Source of the DNA: Caenorhabditis elegans
Lineage: Eukaryota; Nematoda; Chromadorea; Rhabditida; Rhabditidae
Reading direction: 5' to 3'
DNA length: 64,000 bases
NCBI RefSeq assembly: GCF_000002985.6
Contig: NC_003279.8
Location: forward strand, 10,540,001-10,604,000
The notes beneath the pieces were generated by a model. That model was not told the DNA's origin, searched no databases, and saw nothing but the letters and a program-made list of their open reading frames with translations. Of the stretch, positions 13,194 through 25,444 are shown piece after piece. Position numbers and translations under genes: made by a program. Position 1 is the stretch's first letter, and the number at the start of each line of letters is the position of its first letter.

Positions 13194-13794
13194 TTATTCG
13201 TAGACCCATGAGTTGATGAATGGGCTGGCGTAGTCGTTGATCTCCTCCTGCTTGAACCAGTGAGCAATCTCGCGGTTGGCAGAGTCAACGGCATCGGATC
13301 CGTGGCAGATATTGCGTCCGGTTTGGATGCAGAAGTCTCCGCGGATGGTTCCTGGGGCGGAAGCGAGTGGGTTGGTAGCTCCGAGCATGGAACGTCCTTG
13401 CTTGACGACGTCAAGTCCTTGCCAGACCATGGCGACGACTGGTCCAGAGCTCATGTACTCGATGAGGGATGGGAAGAATGGTTTGTCCTTGAGGTCTTGG
13501 TAGTGAACCTAAAAATAATAATTTAACTGGTTGGGCCTAAAATTTTGTAATTTCGTGAAAACGTACCTCAAGATGGGCCTTGGAGGCGGTCATCTGCTTG
13601 AGAGCAACAAGCTTGTATCCGCGCTCTTCAAAACGAGCGATGATCTTTCCGACGAGACCACTGAAATTTAAAAAATTAGGATTTTGAAAATCCTAAAATC
13701 CATTGAGGATGCTAGAATAAGTTTCTTCAAAGATAACTAACCGGTGGACTCCATCAGGCTTGATGGCGATGAAGGTTCTCTCAGTGTTGCTCAT
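13194..13794 (-). CDS. ndk-1: Nucleoside diphosphate kinase
   Basis: Group I NDPK (Nm23 family), transferring the gamma phosphate between nucleoside di- and triphosphates; it normally forms hexamers. Exons on the minus strand: 13794-13742, 13660-13567, 13508-13194, 153 aa. The phosphohistidine motif ([14 protein letters not shown]) is intact in exon 3, and so are the N-terminal [12 protein letters not shown] and the C-terminal WVYE. The start chosen, MSNTERT, gives the usual family length. An in-frame ATG lies 87 nt upstream (13881) and would add 29 residues beginning MGAGGLFFSLAFVAVACAV, which looks like a signal peptide; see findings. It diverges from the CERT-like gene. Confidence 0.95.
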
Positions 13795-13881
13795 TTTCGG
13801 ACAATCCAACTTGGAACAGGTGTCAACAGCACAGGCGACAGCGACGAACGCAAGTGAAAAGAATAACCCGCCGGCGCCCAT

Positions 13882-14636
13882 TCAATCAACTCCGACACAA
13901 ATGAAACGAGTGTAACCGTACTTCAGCACGTGGCGAGACCCGACCTCGCAGCATTCTTGGCTTTGTGCCAGAATTGCAATGGAGCGCCTTTACTGACCAC
14001 TGTTTTCGACCAATTTTTTTGGACACCAATTGAACCTTTTGCGAGAATTATGTTCTGTCAAACTGGTTTTCTTCATATGAAATTTCATCGGGATTATTGA
14101 ACAAAAATCGGAATTTAACGTCACCTGTAACGTCAAAACACATTGAGAAGTGAATCGCTGCATTTGATATCTGAAAAAACGCGTGTGACATAAATAGTTT
14201 ATTACACTTTGTCTCAAGTTCTATGACTTATGTCTGCTTTTCGTGTCTCCATGCAACAAGCACAAACGCTCTGCATATTCCCATTAAACTATTGTGCCTC
14301 GTTACGCGTCGAACTTTATTTCATGCTTGATGACCTGGCTCCGCAAATTTCTTTTTTCGTTTCAGACACTACTTCACAAAACTATTTGCAGTACAAGGAA
14401 ACCGGTTCTCCCATATTCGCCACCTTCGACGCCCTATGTTTAGAATCGACTAAATGTAAGGTTGTCTATACTCTTTCTTTTCTGCCATCGACTACCATTT
14501 AACTGTTTGCCTACCAAACCGTGAGCTTTGTTTGCAGAACAAAGTGAGAGCAAAACTGTATCGAAACGGGGAAAGTCTCTCGGAAAGAGAGCCTCTGTCT
14601 TATCATTTATCACCTGCTGATTCGCGAACGAAGCCG
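13882..14636. promoter_or_regulatory. Divergent promoter region, ndk-1 / CERT-like gene
   Basis: About 750 bp between two divergent starts. It contains a fragment of the dispersed GGGTCTCGCCACG repeat on the minus strand (about 13930-13980). A TTTGCAG acceptor ends at 14537. The frame from 14538 to the CERT-like ATG is open, so an upstream exon and a longer N-terminus are possible. No promoter element was identified with confidence. Confidence 0.4.
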
Positions 14637-17631
14637 ATGGAGAGCGAAGTGTGAGTTTTGTAGATATTTTAAATTACAGAAATTGTTTCAATGATAAATT
14701 CTAATATAATTTATCTCATTCCAGTGTCCTTCCCACGAATGGGGTGATGAAAAAATGGACAAACTACGTGAATGGATGGCAAGATCGATACTTTGAAATC
14801 ACAGAGGGAAATCTTGTTTATTATCTGTCAAAAGCCGAAAAATCCCACGGATGCAGAGGAAGCATATTTCTCAAAAGTGCAATAATAGCTGTGAGCTTTT
14901 ATTGATTTCTCAGAAAGTTCTTGTATATTTAAAAATTTAGGCCCACGAATTTGATGAAAACGAATTCTCAATATCTATGGGCGAAAACGTTGTCTGGTAT
15001 TTGAAAGCAGAGAATTCACAGTCAAAACTTCTATGGATGCGATCAGTTGTCCGGGAAACAGTGAGTGTTTTCTGAATCTGAATTTGGTATTTTTAAAACA
15101 TAATTTTTTCAAAAAATTACTTCCCCAGCGATTCTCTCGGAGTAATTACGAGATAAAAAGTTGTATATTCTTCGTTTAAATATGCTCCGATCATAGTTCA
15201 AACACCTCTCTTATGTTCCTTTTTACATCAAAAACACCATTGTTGATCTTTACCTGATTTTGTCATCCCGTGTAAATATATAGTACGGACGGTGGCACAC
15301 AAAAGTCAATTGAAAGTTCGGGAATAGTACGAGGCTATAAAATATAAAAAATCGTTCACTTCGAAATTCTACTTTTAGAATCAGAGAAATCAAGTTAAAA
15401 CTTCAATGGGAAAATCAATAATTTTCAGGTACAAAACGATTCGGATTATAGCTCGACTAGCACTAAAAGTCATTCCCGTAATCCATCGGTTTCCTCAGTT
15501 CTTGCTACTAATAATCAAAAATCTGATGATAATGAATCAACGAAGCTTTTTGCCACGAAACTCTCCGAACTCGAAGCATACCGAACTATGTGCAAGGATC
15601 AGATGACATCAATCGAAAGACTTCTGGAACAAGGTGGAGCCAGTTGTATTGTCCCACAAGCCACGATTCTATCAGTAAAAGCAACACATTTAGCATTGAT
15701 TGTTAATATTAATCATATCGTGGATCTCGTCAAGACTTCTAAAGTAACAATTTGCTGATAGTTTGAGAATTAAATCAAATAATTTTCAGGTGGTAATACC
15801 AAACATTCCATCTTCTTCTTCATCCACTCCACCACCATTTCGGGAACCTTTATGTGCAACTAGAAGTGTTTCTTCTTCTGTTCTTCGTCGTGAATCTATT
15901 GTTGAACAAGAATACATGTCTGACGATAATTCAACAATGACAACTTCTACGATTATTGCAAGACCTGATATTGATGTGGTGAGTTTTTTGTTAATATGTA
16001 AATTTAATTTCGAGAAAAGAAAATCCAAAAAAGTTTTAAAATCCTAATTCTTATCTATAAGATTATGTTAAATCAATTTTTCAGTAAAAAAATAACTCTC
16101 AGATAAGTTTTAGAATGTTCTAAAAATGCTCTATACTTGCTTCAAAGTCATTTTGCTCCCCGATCAGTGTAACGAAAGCTTGGCACTGTTATTGAGCATT
16201 TTTCAGAACTTACTGCAAAATTTAAAGTTTAAAGAAATTATTTTCTAAATACATTTTTTATATCAATTTCGGATCAAAAATTTATGAATCTATCGCAAAA
16301 AATACGCCAGACAATTTCTAAAATTTACAATTCTTGCAAATTTGCATATTTCTCATTCAGACAAGTGATTGTGATGAGTTCTTTGACGCCGACGAGTTTG
16401 ATGTGGACTCGAAAAATGGAGATACCGTTGAAAAAAGACAAGAAGAGGTGGAAGACAAGAAAAATGGAAATATAGTTGTTCCAGAGGAAGAGAAAAAGAA
16501 GACTAGCTTCAGAATTGTAAGCTCATATTACAAGGATGCAAAATTTTGCGATTTTTAGCGCCTTTTTTATTAAATGCGAGAAGTGTACGCGCCTTTTAAT
16601 TTTAATATAAGTTTTAAATAAATACATCTATAAATAAAAAATTAATTAAAATAAAATTCGCAGAAACGAGAGTTTTTGCCAAACTTTCCATATTTCTCTA
16701 CTAAAACATGTGCTATTGCAGGAAGGAAACCCAGTTACTGGTCACTATGACGACCTCCTCGTGAGCCAAGAACACTCTCTTTACACCACAATCGATAAGC
16801 TCGCTCTAGAACAGCTCAAGTAAGTTTATCGTTTTAAAAATCATTTTCAAATTCTCAATATTTCTAGATATGCTCTTGCCGGTGCTGAGGATAATGTATG
16901 GAGTCTGTTCGCTGAAGACGGTCCAATGAGAATGTATACAAGACAAATTGAAGATGAAGGAGGTGTTCCTGTTGATCCATTAAAGGCGATACATGCAGTT
17001 GATGGTGTCACTGCACTGGAATTCATGCATTATTTCTATGATGCACGGTATAAAATGCAATGGGACCATACGCTGGAAGCGATGAGCGTTGTTGAGCACA
17101 TTTCACCGGATTCTGTGGTTCTACATCAGAAACATAAAACAGTTTGGCCTGCTGCACCGAGAGAATCATTATTCGTTTCACACATTCGACGAGTTGATGA
17201 GCACAAGAGGGATGGAGCACATGATTTGTATATTGTGTGCAATAGAGATATTCAAAGAGCCGATGTTCCGGTAGGTTTTTGAATTTAAAAAACATTAAAT
17301 CAATTGTAACTGAAACTTTCAGCTTGGATCCTCATCTTCTGTGAGAGTTGGACTAACGGTATCAATGATCTGTGAGACTACAGTGAAGGATCCACATATT
17401 GATCGAAAATTAACGAGAGATGATGTTAAATGCAATATTATTTATGTTTCGCAAGGTAATACCATAGTTTTCTTTTTTTTTAATTTTTAAATTTAATTTT
17501 CAGTTCACCCCGGCGGATGGGTACCAACTGCAGCTCTTCGTCACGTCTACAAAAAAGAATATCCGAAATTTTTGAGAACTTTCACCGAATTCGTCAAAAA
17601 GAATGTGAAGGGAAAGCCTGTCAGCATTTAA
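14637..17631 (+). CDS. CERT-like ceramide transfer protein (PH, FFAT, START)
   Basis: Homologue of CERT/COL4A3BP, which carries ceramide from ER to Golgi. Exons: 14637-14650, 14725-14890, 14941-15060, 15429-15743, 15790-15978, 16361-16516, 16722-16819, 16868-17270, 17323-17455, 17504-17631, 573 aa, close to vertebrate CERT. A PH domain occupies about residues 8-100 (MKKWTNYVNGWQDRYFEI). A Ser/Thr-rich segment and coiled-coil follow. Exon 6 encodes EFFDADE, a near-ideal FFAT motif for binding ER-resident VAP, at about residues 274-280. The START domain fills exons 8-10 (EFMHYFYDARYKMQWD, PRESLFVSHIRR, CNIIYVSQVHPGGWVP). The first coding exon is only 14 nt. The frame stays open upstream to the acceptor at 14537, so a longer N-terminal form is possible. 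Confidence 0.9.
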
Positions 17632-18366
17632 AATGTACTAATAAACTTCTGATGTGCCATTTCATGTGTATTCCGTTCCCGATGGTCCTTTTTTTCTGAA
17701 AATTCTGTAACTTATAATGTACAATAGTCGTTTTTCGTGTATTAGCTACTTGGTTGTGAACTGAACTAACTGATTGATAAAGCATCTAGGAATTTTTCCC
17801 ATATGTGTAATAATTTTCACAATGAAATTTTAAAGTTTATTCAAAATTTGGTTAGACATTTCGAATGTAATGGTTCATCTCCACATGTTGTTTTTTAACC
17901 AAAGTTAGGATATCCTCGAAACGACTGAAATATTATTTCAAAAAATTGTACATGAGCCTTTAAGACTCACAATTTGCGAAATTATTGTGTTTTCCAAAAA
18001 AAACGGAAAAAAATTATTTATTGTCCAGATACAAACTTTTGCTCCAGAAATACGGTACAAGGTCTTGGCACGGCAAGATTTTATTAAATTCAAGGGGTAG
18101 TACTGTAGTTTTAAACTTTAGTTTGTGTAAGATTTTTATTAATTTTTCATATTTAGTGTTTTCGAAAAAAACTTTTTTTTAATTGTTAAAATGTTAAAAA
18201 ATTTCAAATGTAATAAAAACTTATATATTTTGAAAATCGTGAGAAAAGTTATGAAAAGTCCGCTGCAACGAGAGTATGAATTACAGTACTCTTTTTTCCT
18301 TAGTTTAATTTTTTAATTTCAGTATGCTTCGGTGTTTTCTCTCTTGAATTGAATATTGATCTTTAA
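17632..18366. other. Intergenic spacer
   Basis: 3' UTR of the CERT-like gene followed by AT-rich DNA. A weak copy of the dispersed repeat (TCTTGGCACGGCAAGATTTT near 18062, followed by a GTACTGTAG word) lies at about 18040-18120. No gene recognised. Confidence 0.45.
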
Positions 18367-19789
18367 ATGCGGGCTCTTCAACGATACACATCAATTGGGC
18401 TGGTAACTTTTGTAGTTGGAGTGATATTAATAGAAGAGCTTCATCTTGGAAAAGGATACATTTATCTTGCCAATCAGTATGATCATGAAGTTATCAGAAA
18501 TATTTCAGTGATAAGAAAAGGTTTTAAAATCGCGAAAATCTATTTATCCAATAATTAAAATTTTCCAGATAAAATTGAAAATATTGGAATAGTGGTGGTC
18601 CTGAATAGTTTTGAAGATGAAGAAAAATATCAAATGGCACTGGACACTGTCAGATGTTATGGAAGACATTTCGAGTACGATGTTCATATTTTTCATGGGA
18701 AAAATGAGAAGAAAATATCTGAAAAGTGTCAGCAGGCTGATGTGAGCTTGAAACAACCAGGTCTATTGAGGATTAAGTAACATTTTCAGTTCATGTTCCG
18801 CCGTCATTGCATTCTTTCTCTGAAAATGTCTTCAATTTCCAATACGTGGCTTCTTTTTCTTGATGGTGACATGGGTGTAATCAATCCGAATCACTTGATT
18901 GAAGAATATATTCCTAAAGATCAGAATGTAGGTTATTTGCTATAAATTCTCTGAAAAATATATTTTATTTTTTCTTTGTTTTCAGGTTCAAATTGTATTC
19001 TACAATCGAATTATGAATCACGAAGTGATGGCTGGATCCTATTTGGTTCGAAATTCTCATTGGTCTCGTCAATTCTTGATGTACTGGGCGACTTTTGAAA
19101 GTCAACTTCCAAAATCTTTTCATGGATCTGATAATGGGGCGATCCATGTAAGCTTTAGTCTCAAATGAGAAAAAGATTAACAATTTTACCATATTTTTCA
19201 GAGCGTAATTCTACGTCAAGGGCCTCTCGAATTGAAGAATAAAATTGATTCTTGTGAAAATAATTTCTGGAAAGTGGCGAAAGATTACGAGAGCTTATCG
19301 ACTTACGAAGTTTGTGCACATCAATTGATAAAAGCTAATAGAATACCAGAAATTATGATATTAGAGAAGGTTTTTTTAAATTTCTTTATATTTTCTTCAG
19401 TTAAAAACTATACTTTTAGGGTCGATTTTCCTGGGCTCGAGATGGTTGGCTCACTAACTCTGTTTGGTCAGAGACTGACTTTATATTTCATGGTTGGCAG
19501 AAAAAGTAAAAATTTCGAATTTCAATACAATTTCATATTTTACTTGATAATAAAATATTTCAGGCGTAAAGACAAGCTAACTTTTGCCATGTGGCACTCG
19601 CCTCTGATCTACGACAGTCCATGGAACCTGACAAGATGTTCAAAAGGCGTTGCTTATTTGAATTGGAGATACAAGGATTCTTTTATTGGAAGCATTATTG
19701 ATGTTGATCGGAACATTTTGAGCACAATTGAGAATCAAAAGGATTCTTACAGCAAACAAGCGAAGATTGTATCGAAGCTTCAACGATAA
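18367..19789 (+). CDS. DUF273 family, predicted Golgi glycosyltransferase
   Basis: Member of the nematode-expanded DUF273 family, regarded as glycosyltransferase-like. Exons: 18367-18520, 18569-18741, 18790-18927, 18986-19147, 19202-19369, 19420-19505, 19564-19789, 368 aa. A hydrophobic segment at residues 9-24 (IGLVTFVVGVILIEEL) predicts a type II signal anchor. The putative nucleotide-sugar/metal site is the acidic FLDGDMGV in exon 3. Other conserved pieces are AGSYLVRNSHWSRQFLMYW, SDNGAIH and MWHSPLIYDSPW. All junctions keep phase. The substrate is unknown, and no obvious pathway partner lies next to it. Confidence 0.85.
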
Positions 19790-22700
19790 CACGATTTATT
19801 ACACTTGTACACTTTATTTTGCAGATTTATTCACTTTGATTATTCTTACTTGCCATATCTTAGATACGCGTTCAAAATTTTCAATTGGCATTATCCTAAC
19901 CGTTTTTGTGATCTTTATGAGATTATCTACTTACAAAATACTTTGAATATCATGTTAAATAGTTTTAGTAGGAATTTATTTCGAAACAATAAATATTTTT
20001 CCTTTTTTTCTACTACTCCCACAGGGCTTTTCATTTGACATTTGTGTCTTGATAAAATTAAACGACGAAGGGTCGCCCCCGGTCGGCTCTAGATTTATAA
20101 ACTCAGGATTAACTTTTAAAAGTTGAGTAAAATTGATTTCAAACTTAAAATATACAAAACGAACATAATTTTTCTATTTTATTAATTGAATTTGCTGAAA
20201 AGCGAGGAAGTATCGCAGAGAACGCAGAGAACATTGTGTGAAATTGCGTGAAATTCGTTGCGCAATACGCAATATTGCAAACGGCGCGCAAAATCTTGAA
20301 AACAGTTTTTTTCTTTAATTTTCGCAGAAACTTTTCTTCTTTTTTGTTTTAATTACAGTTTCCTCCATGTAAGAATCTGAAATCCCTGAATTGAACTCTA
20401 ATTTCGTATCAGAATTCACTATTTTCGAACGTATAGCGCGGCGCGTTCACAAGTTGAGTGTCATTTCGATCTTTCCACTCCTGTCAGCAATTGTTCTTTG
20501 TGACGGAATCAAACTTCACGTGATTAGATATAAAAAATTTAGCGAAAAATACATTTGCTATCATAGAAATACGAAAAAAGTGATGTCACATGGAGAACGG
20601 CATTTCTAAAATTTATCATTTCGGTTTCGATAGTTTTCTGAATTTCGGGAGCATTTTTCACTTTTCCATCTGACTCAGCTTCTTCCTTGTTTAGTGGTTT
20701 TATATGAATAACATGCTTTTATACGAGATAAGAGAGAAACGAGAGACCACAGAGCAGCTGTCTATTCTCAGTGAAATGACGTGTTTTGTGAGAGAAACTC
20801 CCCGTCACTTCCAGAGTTAGAAGAGTTAGACGATGATCTCATCTAGCAAAGTGTATTTTCACGATTTTCGTGTCTCTGATATTCAAAAAATGTATCATTT
20901 TCCTCAAAATACATGGAATTTTATCTATAAATTAAGTTCATCACAACTTTCAGAGTTTAATTTTCTGCGTATCTTCGTCTCGATTGTATCTCCTAATCGG
21001 TGTCGCAACCAGACACCTCCCAGATTCTCTTTTTTCGAAAGACAGGAAATGTGCGCAAGAAAAGAAACTACTGTCTCTGTAATAATGTGTCTGCTCCATA
21101 TACTATTACCTCACTATTTCCTCTTTTCTTTCTCTCTTTTTCCGAACGATCACTGTCGACAGTCAGCTAGTTGCGGTCGATTCGTCCAAGACGTGTGCGG
21201 GCCTGCGTGGGCCTGAGTGCCGGGCTGTGAAAAACTTTTCATCCACTTTTTTTGCTCTACATGAGAAAGCTATGCATTTCACTTGGTGAAATTTTTAAGC
21301 TTTGCATAATGCTCAATGTTCCTTTCCCACCTACAATTCCAAATAACAAGATAACGAGCTCGTTTCAAGCTTTCTTTCATTTTCTAGATCCTGTAACCCT
21401 CATTTTTGCTCTATGTATCTCGTCTCAATTCCCGCAGCCACATTGATCAGATTGCACTTTCCGTGCGTGTTTCATCTCCGCCACTCAAAACAGGTTTCTT
21501 TTTATGGGCTTTACGTGTTTCTGAATGTCGTAACAAAGAAAATTGTACTTTCGAACATATATACAAAGTACTTGTTGTCTAGTACTTCTACTTTTGGTTA
21601 GGTTCCAAAAACTAGGTGCTGTTTTCAGTCTGCTGCCTCTTCCTCTCTTTGTTGGGTCATCTGATATGATAAGTTGATGGTCATTTATAGTGGTAAACAA
21701 GAACCACCTGTTTTTCATCAATATTTAAAGAAGGAGTATCGTCAATGGGGAAATTGTTTTAAAATGTAGTATTTGTACTCAAACTTCCAATTATTGCAAA
21801 AGAAAAACGGAAAAAATCCGTTAACATTAAGCATTTTGCCGTTGAAATCGACGAAAGTGGCTGAATTTGAATTTCGCGCTCAAATGAATCCTAGGCCACC
21901 ACGCAACTTCTAGGCCATATTCGTTAACAGAATATTGATTTAAATGTAATTTTTTCGAACTTTAATTCGCTTTTCTTTCTCAAAAATTGAAATATTGATT
22001 TCTTGTATGAAATATACGTTTGTATTGAATGGGACTGTCGGGGGGAAATGTCACCTGCTCAATTGTATTATTTTCCCACACTGTGCCGATCGATAAACAA
22101 CGCGCTGCCGATCAGTGTGAGCTATTCTGCAAGAGCGTCCATTAGGATGTTCCATTTTCTCCCCTCTACATCATTTCATTTGTCTTTTTTTCTCTCAATG
22201 CGACAATTTTTATATTTCACTATTTGCCCACTCTTTCTTATTCTTTTCTTACCCCACTGCGGTCTCTGGCATCATCAAAGCATCGATTGTATTTCTTCTT
22301 TTCAAAAATCAGAATTTTTTAGTAAAGTTCAAATATTCCTTATATTGATTCGTATAGTATGTGTTATCAGTTCAGTTTTATATTTTGTTTACTGATAAAC
22401 GTAAACTTATCGTTTAAAATTCTAAATTTAGTATTCGAAATCTTTTTATTTCATTAATCGATAACAAACTGAATTTCAGCTGTCTCATTGAACTTTTTAA
22501 TCAGGAACTCACAGAATAAAGATCATTGTTATTTATCTCGTTATCTCTATTAATCACGTAACTTCTCACTCCACCTGCGTCTATTTCTCTTCTTATTGTC
22601 TCTAATTCTCTCAACCTCTCATATCTTTCCCCAAGTGTGCCCGTGCCAAGACGAGTTTCTCACTGGCTGGTGCCTTTCATTCGGTTGTCTAACCGTCTAC

Positions 22701-22969
22701 GTTTCGCATCTTGAGTACACTATCTTCCAGCCTGTTGTCGTCTCTCCTCCGAAGTATCGATCGATTCTCGGTCCACGCTCTCGTTGACAGGGCGGTCGTG
22801 AATCGCAATCTTTCACATGTTTCGAAAATTGCTATATATCTTTATAAATATTTCGAAACAATAGAAAGAAAGAAACAGTATGCTTGGGAAAACTGGTGGC
22901 TTATCTTTTTCAAATCGTTAAAATTGCATTTAAAAACTTAATTTTACGACTATACTCGCATATTTTCAG
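19790..22969. other. Long intergenic region upstream of ubc-25
   Basis: About 3.2 kb without a supported exon. It starts with the 3' UTR of the DUF273 gene (AATAAA near 19987), then has AT-rich DNA alternating with pyrimidine-rich and mildly GC-richer islands (about 20220-20300, 21150-21230, 22570-22800). Open frames here are short and low-complexity. It may contain the ubc-25 promoter. A TATTTTCAG acceptor ends at 22969, followed by a 20-nt leader. Confidence 0.5.
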
Positions 22970-22989
22970 GTAGCGAAAATCAGAAGAGG

Positions 22990-24353
22990 ATGGCGTGTCT
23001 TCGAAAACTAAAAGAAGACATTCAGGTTCTGGAAAAACTATTTCCGAAAAATCACAATCGCTTTCAGGTATATTGAACGTTCTTATCAGTTTTCTAGTTT
23101 TAAATTTCAGATACTGTCTGCCTCGGTTGATGAGCTATCGATGAAATTCATTAATGCTGAAAACAAGGGAATTATTGTGACAGCTAACATTCAAGAGAAT
23201 TATCCACGTCAACCGCCAATCTGGTTTTCCGAATCTGATGACGTTCCAGTCATCGGAATGTCTCTTCAACGGCTCACCGAAACTGAAGAGTCGACGAACA
23301 TTTTGCACCAAGTTCATCGATTGGTATCCGATCTCTGCTCTTTCTACAACCTCCAAATGCCATGTGAATTACCTCAAATTGCTCCACCTGTCAGGGATGA
23401 TATCGATGAAGGTCGTGGAAGTGATATTAGTGATACCACATCTGAGGTAATTTAGTTTTAATTCAGTTTTTCGTTTTTAACATCAAAAACAATTTTCAGC
23501 CAATCGACGACGACATGGCTGGAGATGGAGAAGTTGACGATGATGATGAAGAGGAAGAAGACGATGAAGATGCGGACGGTGACATCGAAATAGTAGAGAT
23601 GGCTGAAGAAGATCCAACATCTCAACACGATGTTGGAGTTTCGAAAGAAGGTCTCGATATGCTCGACAAAGTTTCAAAAATTAATAGACAGCAGCATTTG
23701 GATGGGAAAGTTCAAGGTTCAATCACAGCTACAGATCGTTTGATGAAAGAGATTCGCGATATTCACCGAAGTGAGCACTTTAAAAATGGAATTTATACGT
23801 TTGAACTGGAAAAGGAAGAGAATTTATATCAATGGTGGATCAAGTTGCACAAAGTTGATGAGGATTCACCATTGTTCGAAGACATGAAAAAGTTGAAGAA
23901 GGATCATAACCAGGATCATTTGTTGTTCAGCTTCACGTTCAATGAGAAGTTCCCTTGTGATCCACCGTTCGTCAGAGTTGTTGCTCCACATGTGAGTCTC
24001 TAACTTTGAATATTTTTATTGAAACTTATATTATCCTATTTAGATCAATCAAGGATTCGTATTGGGTGGCGGCGCAATATGCATGGAACTTCTAACAAAA
24101 CAAGGATGGTCATCAGCTTACTCTATTGAGAGTTGCATTCTTCAAATTGCTGCTACCTTGGTAAAAGGCCGTGCTCGAATTTCGTTTGACGCAAAGGTAA
24201 TTTGAAAATTTAATGTTTTTAAATGAAAACTCTAATCTTATATTTCAGCACACATCGACGTATTCAATGGCTCGTGCTCAGCAATCATTCAAGTCCCTCC
24301 AGCAAATTCATGCGAAATCTGGATGGTACACACCTCCAAAAACAGAAGGATAA
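22990..24353 (+). CDS. ubc-25: E2 ubiquitin-conjugating enzyme, UBE2Q type
   Basis: Homologue of UBE2Q1/2. Exons: 22990-23067, 23111-23446, 23500-23991, 24044-24196, 24249-24353, 387 aa. The N-terminal half resembles an RWD/UEV-like domain ([20 protein letters not shown]). It is followed by a strongly acidic linker in exon 3 with runs of Asp and Glu. The C-terminal half is the UBC fold ([22 protein letters not shown]). The catalytic cysteine is in [14 protein letters not shown] at the start of exon 4, the family's distinctive context. The protein ends [12 protein letters not shown], also typical of UBE2Q. The acceptor ending at 22969 suggests trans-splicing. Confidence 0.94.
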
Positions 24354-25197
24354 CTCCCAATTCAAAGATCTTCATGTCATCCAGTACTTTTTTATGTTCC
24401 ACACCCTCCTCTCACTTTTTCGCTCTCCACTTGGTATTTTTTCTTCACAGTGACGATTTTTTTTTCAATGGTTTTTTAAAATCGGAAACGTTTACCTTTT
24501 TCAAACTTTCATTCCGCGGGTACATCTCTTCTCTCGTTTTATATTCATTTTCTAGACATTTACATCATCCATTCTTCACCCGCTTCCTCATCCCTCAACT
24601 ACAACCACCCCCCATCCCCTTCCAATTAATACCTCCATTCTTAAATAGAACTAAACATGTGTAAATCATCTGAAATTTCGAGTTTCACGCGATGGAGTGT
24701 TCACAAACCCAACATGTTCCAAGAAACGAACGCATTCCCCTCATTTCGTTTTTTTGTATAGTTTTTAGCTTCCTTTCTCCTATACCAAAAACTGTCCAGA
24801 CGTCTGAACTAAGACCACTCGTAATCTTTTTTTACAATGTAAACCTCATTTTTGGTCTTCCTCACGATGTATATTTCCTGAAAATGAAGTGTCTGTTCCT
24901 ATGAACATGTGTGGATTGGCTTTTTTGGTGTTTATTTGGAAACGGTTTTAGTCTCGGCTAAAGCCAATTGTCCAAAAGTGAGCTGTTTTGAAACTCGCGT
25001 TTTATCAGGAAAAATGAAATTCACTTATTTAAAATTTTTAAAAACAATTATTTATAATAGAAAGCGTTTTTAAGGTTGTTTTATTATTCGAAGACTAAAA
25101 ATTTCAATTCCAATGCTCTCAGCTGTCTCGGCTCTCTTTCTCTTTGATTCCAATACATGGGCGTGGCCGGCACTCACGTCCAACTTGGAAGCGAGCG
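24354..25197. other. ubc-25 3' UTR and spacer
   Basis: Pyrimidine-rich 3' UTR-like DNA, then AT-rich sequence up to the U3 snoRNA promoter. No gene recognised. Confidence 0.45.
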
Positions 25198-25227
25198 GAA
25201 CCCGTGATGTGTCGGCCGCCGCGCTCT
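25198..25227 (+). promoter_or_regulatory. Candidate proximal sequence element of the U3 gene
   Basis: A GC-rich block with GGAACCCGTGATGTG followed by TCGGCCGCCGC ends about 30 bp before the predicted 5' end of the U3 snoRNA. That is the place where nematode snRNA-type promoters carry their proximal sequence element. The call rests on position and composition; the exact consensus was not checked. Confidence 0.45.
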
Positions 25228-25257
25228 GTCACCTCGAAGACCAGCGCTGCTTTCATC

Positions 25258-25444
25258 GAGACCATACTATACAGAATCATTTCTGCAGTATGTATCTCGT
25301 AATTCCCATCAAATTGGTAGAGATGCCAACTGCGATGAAAGGGAGACGGGCAGGTCGCGAGCGTGAAGCAGTCCTCTAATGACTTGATGACCGCACGGAG
25401 CCAATGAATTTTGGAGCCGTAGTGGCCTGCTCTTCTGAGCAGTT
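25258..25444 (+). ncRNA. U3 small nucleolar RNA
   Basis: U3 guides early 18S rRNA processing as part of the SSU processome. The 5' part (25259-25297) matches the U3 A'/A box region, including AGACCATACTATACAG and ATCATTTCTGCAGTATGT, and can fold into a 5' hairpin. Box B is GAGCGTGAAG at 25359-25368. Box C is TTGATGACCG at 25384-25393. Box D is CTGA at 25435-25438, inside a terminal hairpin CTGCTC-TTCT-GAGCAG. The order A, B, C, D, the spacing and the total length of about 187 nt fit U3. The exact ends are estimated. It has its own upstream promoter-like block and lies in a 2-kb gap with no protein gene, so it is not intron-encoded. Confidence 0.85.

Noticed and set aside
21150-21235. GC-richer patch with CGGGCCTGCGTGGGCCTG as a possible RNA gene
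   Set aside because: No stable extended stem or known boxes could be drawn.
25113-25379. 88-aa frame across the U3 region
   Set aside because: It overlaps the structured RNA and its promoter, with no codon bias or splice signals.
25405-25414. AATTTTGGAG resembles a nematode Sm site, suggesting an SmY or SL RNA
   Set aside because: Boxes A, B, C and D around it fit U3 snoRNA much better, and no spliced-leader sequence precedes it.
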